A DNA stretch of 64,000 nt from Daucus carota subsp. sativus (lineage: Eukaryota > Streptophyta > Magnoliopsida > Apiales > Apiaceae), in the NCBI RefSeq assembly GCF_001625215.2, contig NC_030381.2, positions 48,569,214 to 48,633,213 on the forward strand, read 5' to 3'. Below, piece after piece: positions 21,404 to 32,409 of the stretch. A model generated the notes under the pieces. The model was not told the origin of the DNA and searched no databases. It saw nothing but the letters and a program-made list of their open reading frames with translations. The position numbers were made by a program, and so were the translations under genes. Position 1 is the stretch's first letter. Every line of letters starts with the position of its first letter.

Positions 21404-24084
21404 CTAATCATCATCTTCAAGAACACTACGGCGCCTCTGGATCTGATATAGAATAAAAATACAAAAGTGGGAACCGTCAAAATCATGCAGCGAAGAAGCA
21501 GGACACATAATTGAAGTTCTCTAATAACTCATTAGTGGCTTACAGTGACTTTGGTCTGCTTCGCAGTCTGGGTATTAATTTGTTCCAGCAACGATATAAG
21601 CCTTTCTTCAGAAACCTAGAATTTTTAGTCATGATTAGCACTTCTAATTTAATTTGGTATTTACCACCTGCTACATATATATGCAAAACATAACAAGCAT
21701 ACTTTCTCAACTATTTGACCCATTTGAGCAGCTCTCAGTATAACATCTTCAACTCCTCTGGCCTTTTCAGGCTTCACCAATGCAATTCGAGCAACTACAT
21801 ACCAAGCACAAGACGTTTTAAAAAAAAATCTTACAAACAGTATCAAATAAAAATAAAAGCTTTTTTTACTAATCAAGTTTTATAAGTAATAGGTTTAAGC
21901 TACCTGTGTAAAAAAAATGAGAAATGAGAAAAGACAAAGAAGAGAAGTTGACGCCCAATTTGCGAAGTCTTTTCCAAGATCATGTTCACTTCAAGTTTCA
22001 ATGTTGATTTATTTATGAAATTTTATCTGAATTATCTGTTTAACAATAGATTATGACGTATTTCTAAATCTGGCCTCCTGTCTGCAATTTTTATAAATTT
22101 CAAGTCAAAGTAACATCGGTGAAAGCACTCAGTTTCATACCGTGTTTATTATAATGCTTACAAGATAATTACTGATTCCTTCAAGTTAAAACAGCAGACA
22201 AGCATTACTCAAGAGAATTCTACGATAAACGTGCAGTCATAATGGGTTCGGCTATTATTTCACAGAAAAGCAATATTTGCAGCTTCTGTAGAATGTCACG
22301 GCATCGCGGATATATATTTAGACAGTAGAAACCTTCTCCAAGTATGCAAACTAATCAAATTACACAGAAAGACTACATCACTATATGTAGTAGCATTCGA
22401 ATCCTATCTGTCCTTAAAAGATGGAAAAGCTTCAATTAGCATAAACCAATCAGAGAAATTAGAGATTTCCTCGTATATTTTATGAGTTTCAGCGAGAATT
22501 CAAGAAAGCAAGGTAGAAATTCAGTCTCATATAATCCCAGACCATCCTCTAGCAGTAGAATTCGATATTATGCATAACTACAAACCCAAAGCAACTTATA
22601 AAATTATCTATTCTTGCACCAACTTGATTGTCTTTAACTACATGGAACTATTAGACCTCAGTACTTGACAGTAGATACTAATGTATACAATACTGAATTA
22701 ATGTGTTCAGATCTTCAGTATTAACATCTAAGAAAGCAAGTCCTAACTGGGAAGTGCAGACATTAAGAAAAAGTTCGATTGTTGAACGAAAGCAATGAAA
22801 CTAATTTTACGATAAATCACGTATATATTAAATCACTATCTTCGATAGTCAACAGGAATTTAAAGATGTAATAACATACTTCTTTCACGTGCTTCAGATG
22901 AAACAATCTGACTAAGCATCATTTGTCGCCGTTCATCTGCCTCCCTACATCAGTTGCTTGGATAATTTAAATCAATAAAAATAAATAAAAAAGGCAAAAT
23001 GCCAAAAACACAATATAGTGTTGCAAACACCGCATACACAAATGCTGCACCTAGATTTAATTCACAACAAAACAAAGTAAAACCTTTTAGCTTCCTCCTG
23101 GGCATTCTGCTGTTCAGGGTTTGGCTGATTTGCCTATAAACCAACCAATTAAATTACAGTGTAAGATATTAATCCAACTACAAACCCACAGCACTATAAT
23201 TTAAAAACTAAATACATAAGCAAAGTAATATAAATGTAAGGAACATTGACATACAGCGCCTCCTCTTTGCGCCATTAGCTCCTGCATTCTTCTTTGCCTG
23301 ATAGCTTCCAACTCCGGGTCAGCCTGAAATTCATTACATAACAAAAAATAACAAAAATCACACGCAAACCCCTCAAATCCGTTTTAGTAAGCTATCGAAT
23401 TTAAATTGATACAATACGCATCAAATGTTACATACTTACATTTACAGAATCCTATAACAAAAAAGTTATTTATATATTTTTTTGAATTCAAAATGATTTC
23501 TTAGTGAAGAAAATCACTAAGGAACTATGCTAAGACAGAGGAGTTGAAGATGCTAAGGAACTTAGCTCTCAGTGAGACAGAAAAATTTCAGGACAAAGGT
23601 GAGTCCCATGTAAAGAAAATCATGTGCTAAGGAACTATTTACATACATGTCACATTTTGTCTTGCACTAAGCCGGGAGTCTTCACGGAAACCGCCTCCAT
23701 ACTCTTTCAGAATAGAGGCATGGTCTGCATACATTTTACCCGCCCCCAACCCTGCTCTAAGCAGGACACAATGGGTACATTTGGTTTGGTTTATGACAAA
23801 AAAGTTACCAATTCCCTAATCAGAGATTATAAAACGAAGCTCTTGATTCCTGACAGGATCTCGAAAACTCGAAAACGGCTAATCGCAAGCATTACTAAAG
23901 TCGTTTCAACTATGTTCATTAAAATAAGTCGATAATCATGACAAGTGCAGCTAATAATTCAAATTTCAATCGATTCAAGAGAAAGAGGTATCAAATCAGT
24001 GAGGACACAGGTTCACTATAAAGCAGTAGAGATATAGAATTGTGTATATATAGATAGAGCCAAAGAGGAGAAGAGAGTTACCAT
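21404..24084 (-). CDS. PDCD5: PDCD5-family (TFAR19) DNA-binding protein
   Basis: Seven coding exons on the minus strand: 24082-24084, 23255-23323, 23084-23133, 22880-22944, 21703-21794, 21544-21615, 21404-21442. They give 129 residues in frame. The protein starts MADPELEAIRQRRMQELMAQ, has a glutamine/asparagine-rich linker, then the conserved core with ARIALVKPEKARGVED and RAAQMGQIVEKV. It ends in a basic-then-acidic tail (IQRRRSVLEDDD). PDCD5 proteins are small three-helix-bundle proteins linked to programmed cell death and chromatin or chaperonin binding; the plant homologues are usually called double-stranded DNA-binding family proteins. Exon 1 supplies only the ATG, followed directly by GTAACT. 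Length matches eukaryotic homologues (about 125-130). Confidence 0.93.
23668..23790 (+). mobile_element. probable SINE remnant in PDCD5 intron 1
   Basis: The order GGAAACCGCCTCC, GGTCTGCATACA, TACCCGCCCCCAACCCTG, then ACACAATGGGTACAT matches the 3' part of Au-type plant SINEs as I remember them (GGAAACAGCCTC, GGTCTGCGTACA, CCCCAGACCC, ACTGGGTA). The tRNA-like head is not recognisable, so it looks 5'-truncated and diverged. It is in sense on the plus strand, antisense to the gene. Confidence 0.5.
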
Positions 24085-24524
24085 TGAATTGAGATGAGTC
24101 AGGCGCAGTTGAGTAGCTTTCTCTTTAAAAAAAGGCAAATACGTGTTGTTATGCTTACCAGCGTTCTGGTTACGCTTATGTTGCCCCCATTTCGGTTCAG
24201 TATTAAGATTTAAGGAGGACTCCGGTTTTCTTTTTTTTTTTTTTTTTGGGTTTTTTTTTTCACAAGACGTTTTTAGACTCTTCCGCGCACTTTTAAACAC
24301 AATTGAAGTTGAAGTGTCTGGCCAAAAAAATTATTTATAGATTTTGAAATGATTTATAGTATTTTAATTTTTCCAAATGATTTTGAAAATTTATTTGTGC
24401 ATTTTTTTTTTGAGAAATTATCAATTATAGTTCCTCCGGCCGAGAATGAAACAGCGACAAGTTAGAAAATTGTGGGTCTATTATAAAGCAAATGGGTCAA
24501 TGGAATAAACTTTACACATACGAC

Positions 24525-25204
24525 TAGGGGTGAGCAAAACCGAACCGAACCGTATAAATTCGGTCCGGTTCGGTTCCAAAATTTTCACGATTTCGGTCTG
24601 TTCGGTTCTTCGGTCCGGACCGAATTAAATTTCGGTTCGGTCCGGTTCTCTCAAAAAAATTTCGGTTCTGGACCGAATAGACCGAACTTTTTATATTCAT
24701 ATATTACATATAATATATGTTAATAATAGATATTGTCTAATATGCATATGCTCTTCGTATTCTCTTCATTTCACAGACGACTATATCTGGAGTTCTTATG
24801 TGTGTGAGAAACTAATATCTGGTTTGTCTTCAAGGCATGGATTAGCGACAATGAATTTTAGTCGTGTGTTTGTGTTTACAAAACTTAAATGATGTCCTGG
24901 GAGTTCACTTTCTTTTTGAGAATGTATGGGTGCAAGCTTGGAGACTGATGCCGGTGAATACATGGCTGCGTATCATTAAACCAGCAACTCTTTATGTTTC
25001 TGAACTTGCCTTTTCAATTTGTTTTCAAAAAAATTTCGGTTCTAACATCAAGAACCGAACCGAACCGAATTATTTCGGTTCGGTTCCGGTTCGGTCCATA
25101 AGTTAATTTCGGTCCGGTTCGGCCCAGAAAAAAGTTCTAATTCGGTTCTCGGTTCTTTCGGTTCGGTCCGGTTCTGGACCGAACCGACCGAATGCTCAGC
25201 CCTA
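24525..25204. mobile_element. hAT-type nonautonomous element with 8-bp duplication
   Basis: It starts TAGGGGTGAGCAAAACC and ends ATGCTCAGCCCTA, imperfect inverted ends. It is flanked by the direct repeat CATACGAC (24517-24524 and 25205-25212), the 8-bp duplication typical of hAT transposons. Both arms are packed with variants of TTCGGTTCGGTCC and the complementary GAACCGAACC. The centre is unique, with a short open frame that looks accidental. It lies upstream of PDCD5, about 440 bases from its start. Confidence 0.8.
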
Positions 25205-25212
25205 CATACGAC

Positions 25213-26077
25213 CAACAAGAAGTTCAAGTTGTACCCTCTAAATCATTAGCTCTGTTATAATCTCAATTCTCCGCTTTAATTACCGCAGTAAACATTGACC
25301 CGGTTCAAGCTAGAGCTTTGAGGTTAAATCAGAGGTTTGAAGTGATTCAGAGGTTTGACCACTCGGATCCGCTAATATAAGTGTTTGGTAGTTAGCAGGT
25401 TGAAATAGAAGTTTGGACCCAAAAAACTGATTTTGAAAAAGCTATTTTGAGGAGTTTTTTGGGTTAGAGGTTTCGGTTTGTGTCAGAAAAAGCTAATCAA
25501 TCAGCTATTTACCAAACAATTTTACGAGAAACAACTAATTTGATCTGCTAGTCAAGACAGTTATTTCAATCTGTTAGTCAAAATATATAATTCAATCCGC
25601 TAACCGCTAATCTCAGACAGACCTTAATATATCAACATTTCGAATTATAAACTACTAGTTCAATAAATATAATGAATTATAAAATATGTTACGATAATCT
25701 GCTGATAATCTTCTTGGTCGTCATTTATCTATATAAGTTTGAAAGTTCCACAAAATTATCTTGAAGTGTTAGTAGTTCTGTCTTATGACAGGATTCTTGA
25801 AATGTTTGTATTACTAGATCCACACTGTGTCTAATCACACAATACAGTTAGTTACTCAGACAGCGTCACAGCGATCTATTATTGCATCCACATTGACATT
25901 TGACAATGTCATGAGACCACTTCGCCAGTACTACATCTGTCTACCTCATCATCATAAACACACACACACACTCACACACTCAACTCTCTTCACTTGTGAA
26001 TCACTGACAAACCCACCTCAAACCTTAAAACCATAGCCCTCACTCTCTCCATTAAATCATTAAACACTCTCACCAAA
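25213..26077. other. intergenic and leader of the methyltransferase gene
   Basis: About 25380-25620 has a possible decayed miniature element: GTGTTTGGTAGTTAGCAGG on the left and CCGCTAACCGCTAATC on the right, only loosely inverted. From about 25950 a CA/CT-rich stretch runs up to the start codon and is probably the 5' untranslated leader. No clear TATA box was found close to it. Confidence 0.4.
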
Positions 26078-27181
26078 ATGGGCTACACAATGGGTCTCAA
26101 TCTCCTCCTCCTAGTAGCCATGGTGGCCACCAACATTCTCTCTCTCTACCATCTTTCCTCCACTCTCCAATCCAAGCCCCCTCTCCCTCCCCCTGTCCCT
26201 GACCACCTCCTCCACCAGCTCACCACCATACGCGCCACCATCAACCACCTCACGCGCCTCCACCCCCCACCCTCTTCCACCCCTAAACAGCCCTCCACCA
26301 TCCCATCTGATCTCCTGCTCTACACTCACATCTCCACCATTGCTTCTGCTTGCCATAACTACCCTGATCTTCTCCATAAGTACATGAATTATACTCCCCT
26401 GAAGAGCTGTCCTCTGGACTCTGATGTGGCGGAATCACTCATGCTGCGCGGATGCCACCCTCTGCCGCGGCGGAGATGCTTTGTTAAGACGGTGAGTAAG
26501 ATACCCAACTCACTTCCTGTCAGCCCTTTTGGTGGTTTACAAGATAATGCTGTTTTGTGGAATGTGTATAAGTGTAAGAGCTTTGGTTGTTTAAGTCCTT
26601 TTTTAGGGTTTGATATGAAAAGAGAGAAAGATCAGTTGATGGGTTATAAGACAGATCTAGATCTGCCTATTCAACAGTTGTTACAAGTTGCTAAGAGTCA
26701 TGGAGTTGTGTTGAGATTAGGGTTGGATATTGGTGGTGGGACAGGGACTTTTGCTGCTCATATGAAGCTACATAATGTGACTATTGTGACCACTACTATG
26801 AATTTAGGTGCGCCTTATAATGAGGCGGTGGCATTGAGAGGATTGGTGCCGCTTCATGTGCCTTTGCAGCAGAGATTGCCTGTGTTTGATGGGGTGTTGG
26901 ATCTTGTGAGGTGTGGGCATGCGGTGAATAGGTGGATCCCGGTGGCCGCGATGGAGTTCTTGTTGTTTGATGTGGATAGAGTGTTGAGAGGGGGCGGGTT
27001 TCTTTGGTTGGATCATTTTTTTAGTAAAGCGGCGGATCTTGAGAAGGTTTTTACGCCGTTGATTGGGAAGTTGGGGTACAAGAAAGTGAAGTGGGCTGTT
27101 GGGAATAAGATGGATTCTAGTGGTGTGAAGAATGGGGAGGTTTATTTGACTGCTCTTCTGCAGAAGCCAGTTTCGAAATGA
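26078..27181 (+). CDS. Golgi-type putative SAM-dependent methyltransferase
   Basis: A single exon of 367 codons. Residues 5-25 form one N-terminal membrane anchor (GLNLLLLVAMVATNI...) without a typical cleavage site. A proline-rich stem (33-75) follows, an arrangement of type II Golgi proteins. The conserved region has KSCPLDSDVAESLMLRGCHPLPRR broken into shorter blocks, then LGLDIGGGTGTFAA (residues 214-227), which is the SAM-binding motif I. HAVNRWIP and RVLRGGGFLWLDHF follow, resembling later motifs. This fits the plant group related to Arabidopsis At1g29790, distant relatives of the pectin-linked DUF248 methyltransferases. The acceptor is unknown; a cell-wall polysaccharide is plausible but unproven. 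The start gives the membrane anchor; Met-5 is an alternative. CDS codons in the first third are unusually C-rich. Confidence 0.85.
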   Translation: MGYTMGLNLLLLVAMVATNILSLYHLSSTLQSKPPLPPPVPDHLLHQLTTIRATINHLTRLHPPPSSTPKQPSTIPSDLLLYTHISTIASACHNYPDLLHKYMNYTPLKSCPLDSDVAESLMLRGCHPLPRRRCFVKTVSKIPNSLPVSPFGGLQDNAVLWNVYKCKSFGCLSPFLGFDMKREKDQLMGYKTDLDLPIQQLLQVAKSHGVVLRLGLDIGGGTGTFAAHMKLHNVTIVTTTMNLGAPYNEAVALRGLVPLHVPLQQRLPVFDGVLDLVRCGHAVNRWIPVAAMEFLLFDVDRVLRGGGFLWLDHFFSKAADLEKVFTPLIGKLGYKKVKWAVGNKMDSSGVKNGEVYLTALLQKPVSK

Positions 27182-27828
27182 GGATTTGCTTGAGGTAATC
27201 TGATTTTTGTTATCTTCTTGCTTAGACTCGTTTGTTTTAGCTTATCATTACCTACTAGACTTATTTGAATTGAATTACAGTACCAGTTTGAGATTTGAAA
27301 TGGTTGATATGTTCTTTATAGGTGACTGTTGAGATTTAGTTAATTAGTTACTAATAAGATAGATGAAGCTAAATGGTCGGTTGACTTGCATCAAATTTTG
27401 GTCTGCATCATTGATATACGTACAAAATACGAATGGAATGTCACAAATTTTAAAGGCAATGTCGGTGTACGTCATAATTGAATCATCTGAGATCATGGTT
27501 TTTCATTGTTGGCATGTAATGACACAATTAATGTCCTTGGTAAAACAACAATATTAAAGACTCATAAACTGATTATAAATGATATCTGAAGGTTCTTGTC
27601 TGGACTCCCCTCCTTTTCTTCAGTGGGAGTGGGCAAAGACTTCCATAAAAGTAACTTCCAATCTTATTTACAGCAGTTGATCATTGAAATTTTGAAAAAA
27701 ATTCTGTATTACAGCTTCCTCTATAAATAACATCATAAATTACCAATTTCTTCAACTATTAGGCTTCAATTTCTCGTGCACCCACATAAACTACCAATGT
27801 GACTAACAAGTAAGAATGTGTCCCATAA

Positions 27829-28183
27829 GACCATCTCCGGCAGGCTCTTTAAACAACCTCTCAACTTCAAATTTGAAGCTGTGTAGAAATATTGCTCCAA
27901 TAGTCTTAAAAATTTAAGAGTCTTGTCTCTCTTTCAAAATATATCTAGGTGCTCTTAACTTATTATTCATGAATATAATAATCACTTCTCCCACTTCTAT
28001 TCACTTCCTTCCAATTCTATCTCCAACTTCTCTCTCAAATAATAATAAAATATATATATAGAGCAAGTATAAAGAGTAGTGTTGGACTTGTCATGTTATT
28101 CAATGTATTAAGTTACTAGGAGCCACTAAAATATGATTTTATTATTTTTTAGAAAATGATTTAAGAGCTTGTTGGAGATGCTC
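27829..28183. mobile_element. Tourist-type MITE with TAA duplication
   Basis: It begins GACCATCTCCGGCAGGC and ends GTTGGAGATGCTC, flanked by TAA (27826-27828 and 28184-28186). 355 bp, noncoding. Ends relate it to 12418-12791 and 30044-30429. Confidence 0.75.
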
Positions 28184-28186
28184 TAA

Positions 28187-29869
28187 GCACTCCCCCATGT
28201 AGCTAGTGAAGTAAAGAATATAAGTTCTAACAAGATAGTTGATGAAGATTTTGAAAGCCTCATAGGATTAGCGTGTGTTACAAAGTTAGCACTCTGTTTT
28301 CCAGTGTTGCATCATTTTTGTTTTCCTTATATATAATCAAGTTGAAAATTTAGAGTTATTGCATCTTTAAAAAGAATAAGAAAATTTAGATCTATATATT
28401 TGCCTGCATATATGAGAGTATAATTTGAGTTTTATGTATACTAGAGTTAGCAGTTTATGTATATCAAAATCTGACGATGTTTCACCACAGGCATACTGGT
28501 AACATACTTATTCTTATAGAAAATTGCATAAGCTGTTGTATATGATTGATATATATTAAAACTTTCCTTTTCAATTGTGGTCAGTCTTGCTAGGTGAATT
28601 TTGCATGTTTTTAAGTTTCTCAATGAGAAATCACATTCTCGAACTATACAGTAGTGCATTTATGTCTATATATACCCTTCTCCTCTGCCTATTGATTGAC
28701 TGCTCTTCACACCTGAAGTTATTGCAGTCAAGTATGAGATCCGGTGTCTACATTTCAGAGTAGCATATGGAGTCTCCTTCCAGAATGGTGAATTTAAGTG
28801 TATCTACTATCTAAGCTTGAACTGGGTAAACGACTATTCAGCTGATTTCTCAAAGGTAATATGGGGACAGTAAAAATTACAAGGAAAACAACAGTCAGGC
28901 TGAAGATCTACACGCAGTGCCATTTGTTGTATTTTTTGTACTTTTAGATCATGTAATAGCAGTATAGATAAAACACCAATATGCAAAGTAGATTTTCAAA
29001 GTCATTATTAAGATTTACTATGATCACCCAGGTAGCTTACGGTTCATGCCAACAACTCTGGGTTTTACCACTAGACGAATCAAATATAACTATCTCCTAC
29101 CCTCCGCCTTGTTACATGTTTAGAAGGATATGTAGTTATTAAACTCATATCATACACATAAAAGTGAAAGAAAGTGCTCCATTCAAAATATTTTGTGTTG
29201 ATTTGCTGGCTCAGTGAAACTTATCATTTTTTCGTGTTTCTGTCCAGCTGTGTTAGCTCCAAGCCATGTGAAATTTTTTATGGACCTGTCAATCTGTCAT
29301 TGAGAATTTTAAGCAATGTGGTCAAGTTTTAACATTCTGCCAAATTTTCTCTTTGTTTTGCTTTTTTTGTGAAATTGTGATCTTGAGGACCACCTTCCTT
29401 TTTTGGGAAATTATGAATGGTATGCTTGGTGACAAAACTTGCTACACCAGGACCACCTTCCTTGTTCTGACATAACGAAATTTGATGGCTGTTATCACAC
29501 TACCGGTGACAATCCTGGTTACCCCGATACAAAACATTTTACTCTGTTGCGGGAGTATGATGGTAGCTTTATGTTCATGTTCTGGGAAGAATGTTCATTA
29601 TCTAGCTTTTCTCGAGGAGGAAATTATTCTGCACCAGTTTAGCTGCAAAATTGTAACAAATCGCGGTAAAAGCAGTTTCTGATTAACTGCTCTGCTCTGC
29701 TTATTACGCGAGAGACGAGAGTTCAGACGAAAATAATTGACACTCTAGTAAGTAGCAACTAGCATGTCACTTGACGATATTCGCAGTAAGAAATATTCTG
29801 TGTCCAGTAGATATATACCTCAACCCGGCTTTATTTGGCTGAAAGTGGTGTATTAAACACGCCAAAGAA
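28187..29869. other. long stretch without a recognisable gene
   Basis: Mixed-composition DNA. Short open frames at 28447-28659, 28575-28763 and 29439-29682 have no family features that I recognise. GGACCACCTTCCTT occurs twice at 29389 and 29451. A decayed gene or part of a long transcript from the methyltransferase gene cannot be excluded. Confidence 0.35.
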
Positions 29870-30695
29870 TATATGGTGTATTGGATTGAAATTTTAATAG
29901 ATTGATTTTCGTGTATGGATTAATTAATGGATTGTATGTGATTTTGATTTTGTGTGGGTTCTTAATAAAATGTCGTAAAGTTATGGAATTTAAGCACAAT
30001 GCCAACAAAATCTCATAGATTTTGTTGGATTTCAAAAAATTTAGAGCATCTCCAGCAGTGTCCTAGGTAGGTTCCTTAAATAAATAATAAACAATTCAAA
30101 TTCTAAAAAATAGGGATCCTATATTGATTAACAACTCCAACAATAATACTTATTTGTGTTCTTTATCATTATTATAGTATTAAATTCAAATTCTTTTAAC
30201 AAAAAGATAATAAGAATAAAGTGGGAAAGAGTGTCCAAAAGGTGAAAGTTGAATATTTAATCATTAAAAATCAAATAAGGAATGAGTTAGGGATTACCTA
30301 TTTATGAGGAATGCAAAATGGATCCTAAAGTTTAGGAAATGAGTAGGGACTCTGCTGTAGTGAATTTTTGCCCATATTCCTCAAAATTTTAGGTTAAGAC
30401 ATCATATAGCTAATCTGCTGGAGATGCTCTTAAAATACACCGAAGAATGCCACAAAATCCATCATTTTATAAAATCCAAAAAAATCTATCAGCATTTGAA
30501 TACCATCAAATTTTAATGGATTTTAAACAATCCCCAGTGAATACCATCGGATTTTAAAACATAATTTAAAATCTTAATTGAATACCACCCGATTTTGTAA
30601 CATAATTTAAACTCAATCAAATACCTCAAAATTTTAGTTGATTTCAAACAAATAAAAAAAAATGCTTTAAAATCCCAAATTAATATACCCCAACA
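29870..30695. mobile_element. older AT-rich element carrying a nested Tourist MITE
   Basis: The outer parts share motifs in opposite orientation: ATGGTGTATTGGATTG on the left and its loose complement (TAATATACCCCAAC) on the right. AAATCC/GGATTT words recur throughout (GAATACCATC three times). A Tourist element with a clean TTA duplication sits inside. Family and exact edges are uncertain. Confidence 0.4.
30044..30429. mobile_element. Tourist-type MITE with TTA duplication
   Basis: It begins GAGCATCTCCAGCAG and ends CTGCTGGAGATGCTC, perfect 15-base inverted ends. TTA lies on both sides (30041-30043, 30430-30432). 386 bp, noncoding. Perfect ends suggest it is younger than the relatives at 12418 and 27829. 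Confidence 0.85.
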
Positions 30696-30859
30696 TCGTC
30701 TTTTTAAATTTTCAAACAAAGGAAAGCCCTCCAGTTCCTGCAGACTTGGCAGGCCGAGTCCTGAATATTCACTAAATTGAGTATATTTAGTGAAAGTCTT
30801 GGAATACGCCGATAGAGTTGCAAACATGATTTATTCACGGATATCTAACATTATTCATA

Positions 30860-31412
30860 GGGTTAATTATCAAGTTAGTCACTGAAGTGGGCTTAATATA
30901 TCAAATTGGTCACTGAACTCAAAACGGTATCAAAATGGTCACTGAAGTGGCCATAAATATCAAACAGGTATCTTGAAATATAAGTTCAAGCAGTAAAAAT
31001 ATTATTTATAAAGTTTTACACATTATTTTTAAATGTTACCACAACCAACTCAAAGGTTATGACTTCTGGCATTTAAAATAATATATTTATATTTTATCAA
31101 GTTTATTTATTATTTATATTTTATTATATAGTTATTTTCTTTGTTTTAATTAAAAATAAATAATAAATAACTTGATAAAATCTAAATATATTATCATAAA
31201 TACTAGAAGTCATAACCTTCTACTTGGTTTTGGTAACATTCAAAAATAATGTGTAAAACTTTTTAAATAATATTTTTACTACTTTAACTTATATTTCAAG
31301 GTACCTTTTTGATATTTATGGCCACTTCAGTGACCATCTTGATACCGTTTTGAGTTCAGTGACCAATTTGATATATTAAGCCCACTTCAGTGACTAACTT
31401 GATAATTAACCC
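30860..31412. mobile_element. Mutator-type foldback element, 10-bp duplication
   Basis: It begins GGGTTAATTATCAAG and ends CTTGATAATTAACCC, flanked by the direct repeat ATTATTCATA (30850-30859 and 31413-31422). The inverted arms pair over about the first 110 bases at high identity, and the pairing continues to the centre (AAGTTCAAGCAGTAAAA against TACTACTTTAACTT). The entire 553 bp is thus close to one palindrome. A 9-10-bp duplication with long arms fits Mutator-like MITEs. Confidence 0.82.
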
Positions 31413-31422
31413 ATTATTCATA

Positions 31423-32355
31423 TCTAATGATTTTTCACAAGATGGTGGTGAAAAAACATACAACTTATACAAATTTTTTCATTTTTCAGGTCGATTTGAT
31501 CCATTTGTCTGCAGAGCTATTTGCTTGATCAAAAATATTCTGGAACACCTCTAGTAGAGGAACGACTAGCCAATTTTGAAAGTACTTATTGTCAGCGTTT
31601 TTTAGATCCGAATCTATCGGGGTCAAAAAGGAAAAACTCGCATCAATATTGTATCTCAATTTCAACTCAAACATGAGTTTAATTGACATTCCATGTTCTC
31701 ATAAATATTTATCATTCACAAAAGAAGAAAAGCCGGAATCTTGTTCTAAAGAGATAAGTTTAGAAATGATAAATGTATAGAAACCTTTCAAAGAGATAGA
31801 AAAAAATTTTAACTCTCTCAAAATAGAATCTATTTCAAACATATATATTATGATTCCTTAATTCGACATGGCACAAATATCTAAATCAAATATTTTTAAA
31901 TATTTTTAACATCAAATCATTTGTAATTGTGCGGATCTCAAGTTCTCACGTACGATCAACTTCATATTTTTCTTTCAAAAAATTATTATCTAACTATGAA
32001 TTTTCTATTATGCTCTTTACACAATTTTCACGTTTATTTTATCTCAAAATCATTTTTCATCACTCACTCTGTAATTCAAATTCATGTGATCTCATCACTT
32101 ATATGTATAATTTTTTAAATAAACAAAACAATTCATCACACATTTATAGTGATCATTCATTCAGTCCCATGAAATTCTTAACTCTTTATTTCTATCCAAA
32201 ATTAAACTTACCCATATTTCACCATTTAGTAGGCAAAAGATATATATTGATAATATTTTTATGGATATAATATAGAAAATTAAAAAAAATATTTAATGTG
32301 GTAATCGTTAGCAATTGACCTTTACTCCAAAGAAAAGACTACGGGTTTCGTTGTG
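31423..32355. other. intergenic upstream of coatomer zeta
   Basis: AT-rich DNA without repeat ends. Overlapping open frames at 31486-31780 and 31927-32270 are low-complexity and show no family features. Confidence 0.4.
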
Positions 32356-32364
32356 TATATAAAA
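32356..32364 (+). promoter_or_regulatory. TATA box of the coatomer zeta gene
   Basis: TATATAAAA lies 46 bases before the start codon, which leaves room for only a very short leader (transcription start probably about 32390). Confidence 0.6.
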
Positions 32365-32409
32365 CCCCACACACGCACTCTGTTTCTGCTTGAACAAGAT
32401 CTCTTCAAA

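Noticed and set aside
26111-26377. 88-codon minus-strand frame
   Set aside because: Antisense shadow of the C-rich start of the methyltransferase gene; no family features.
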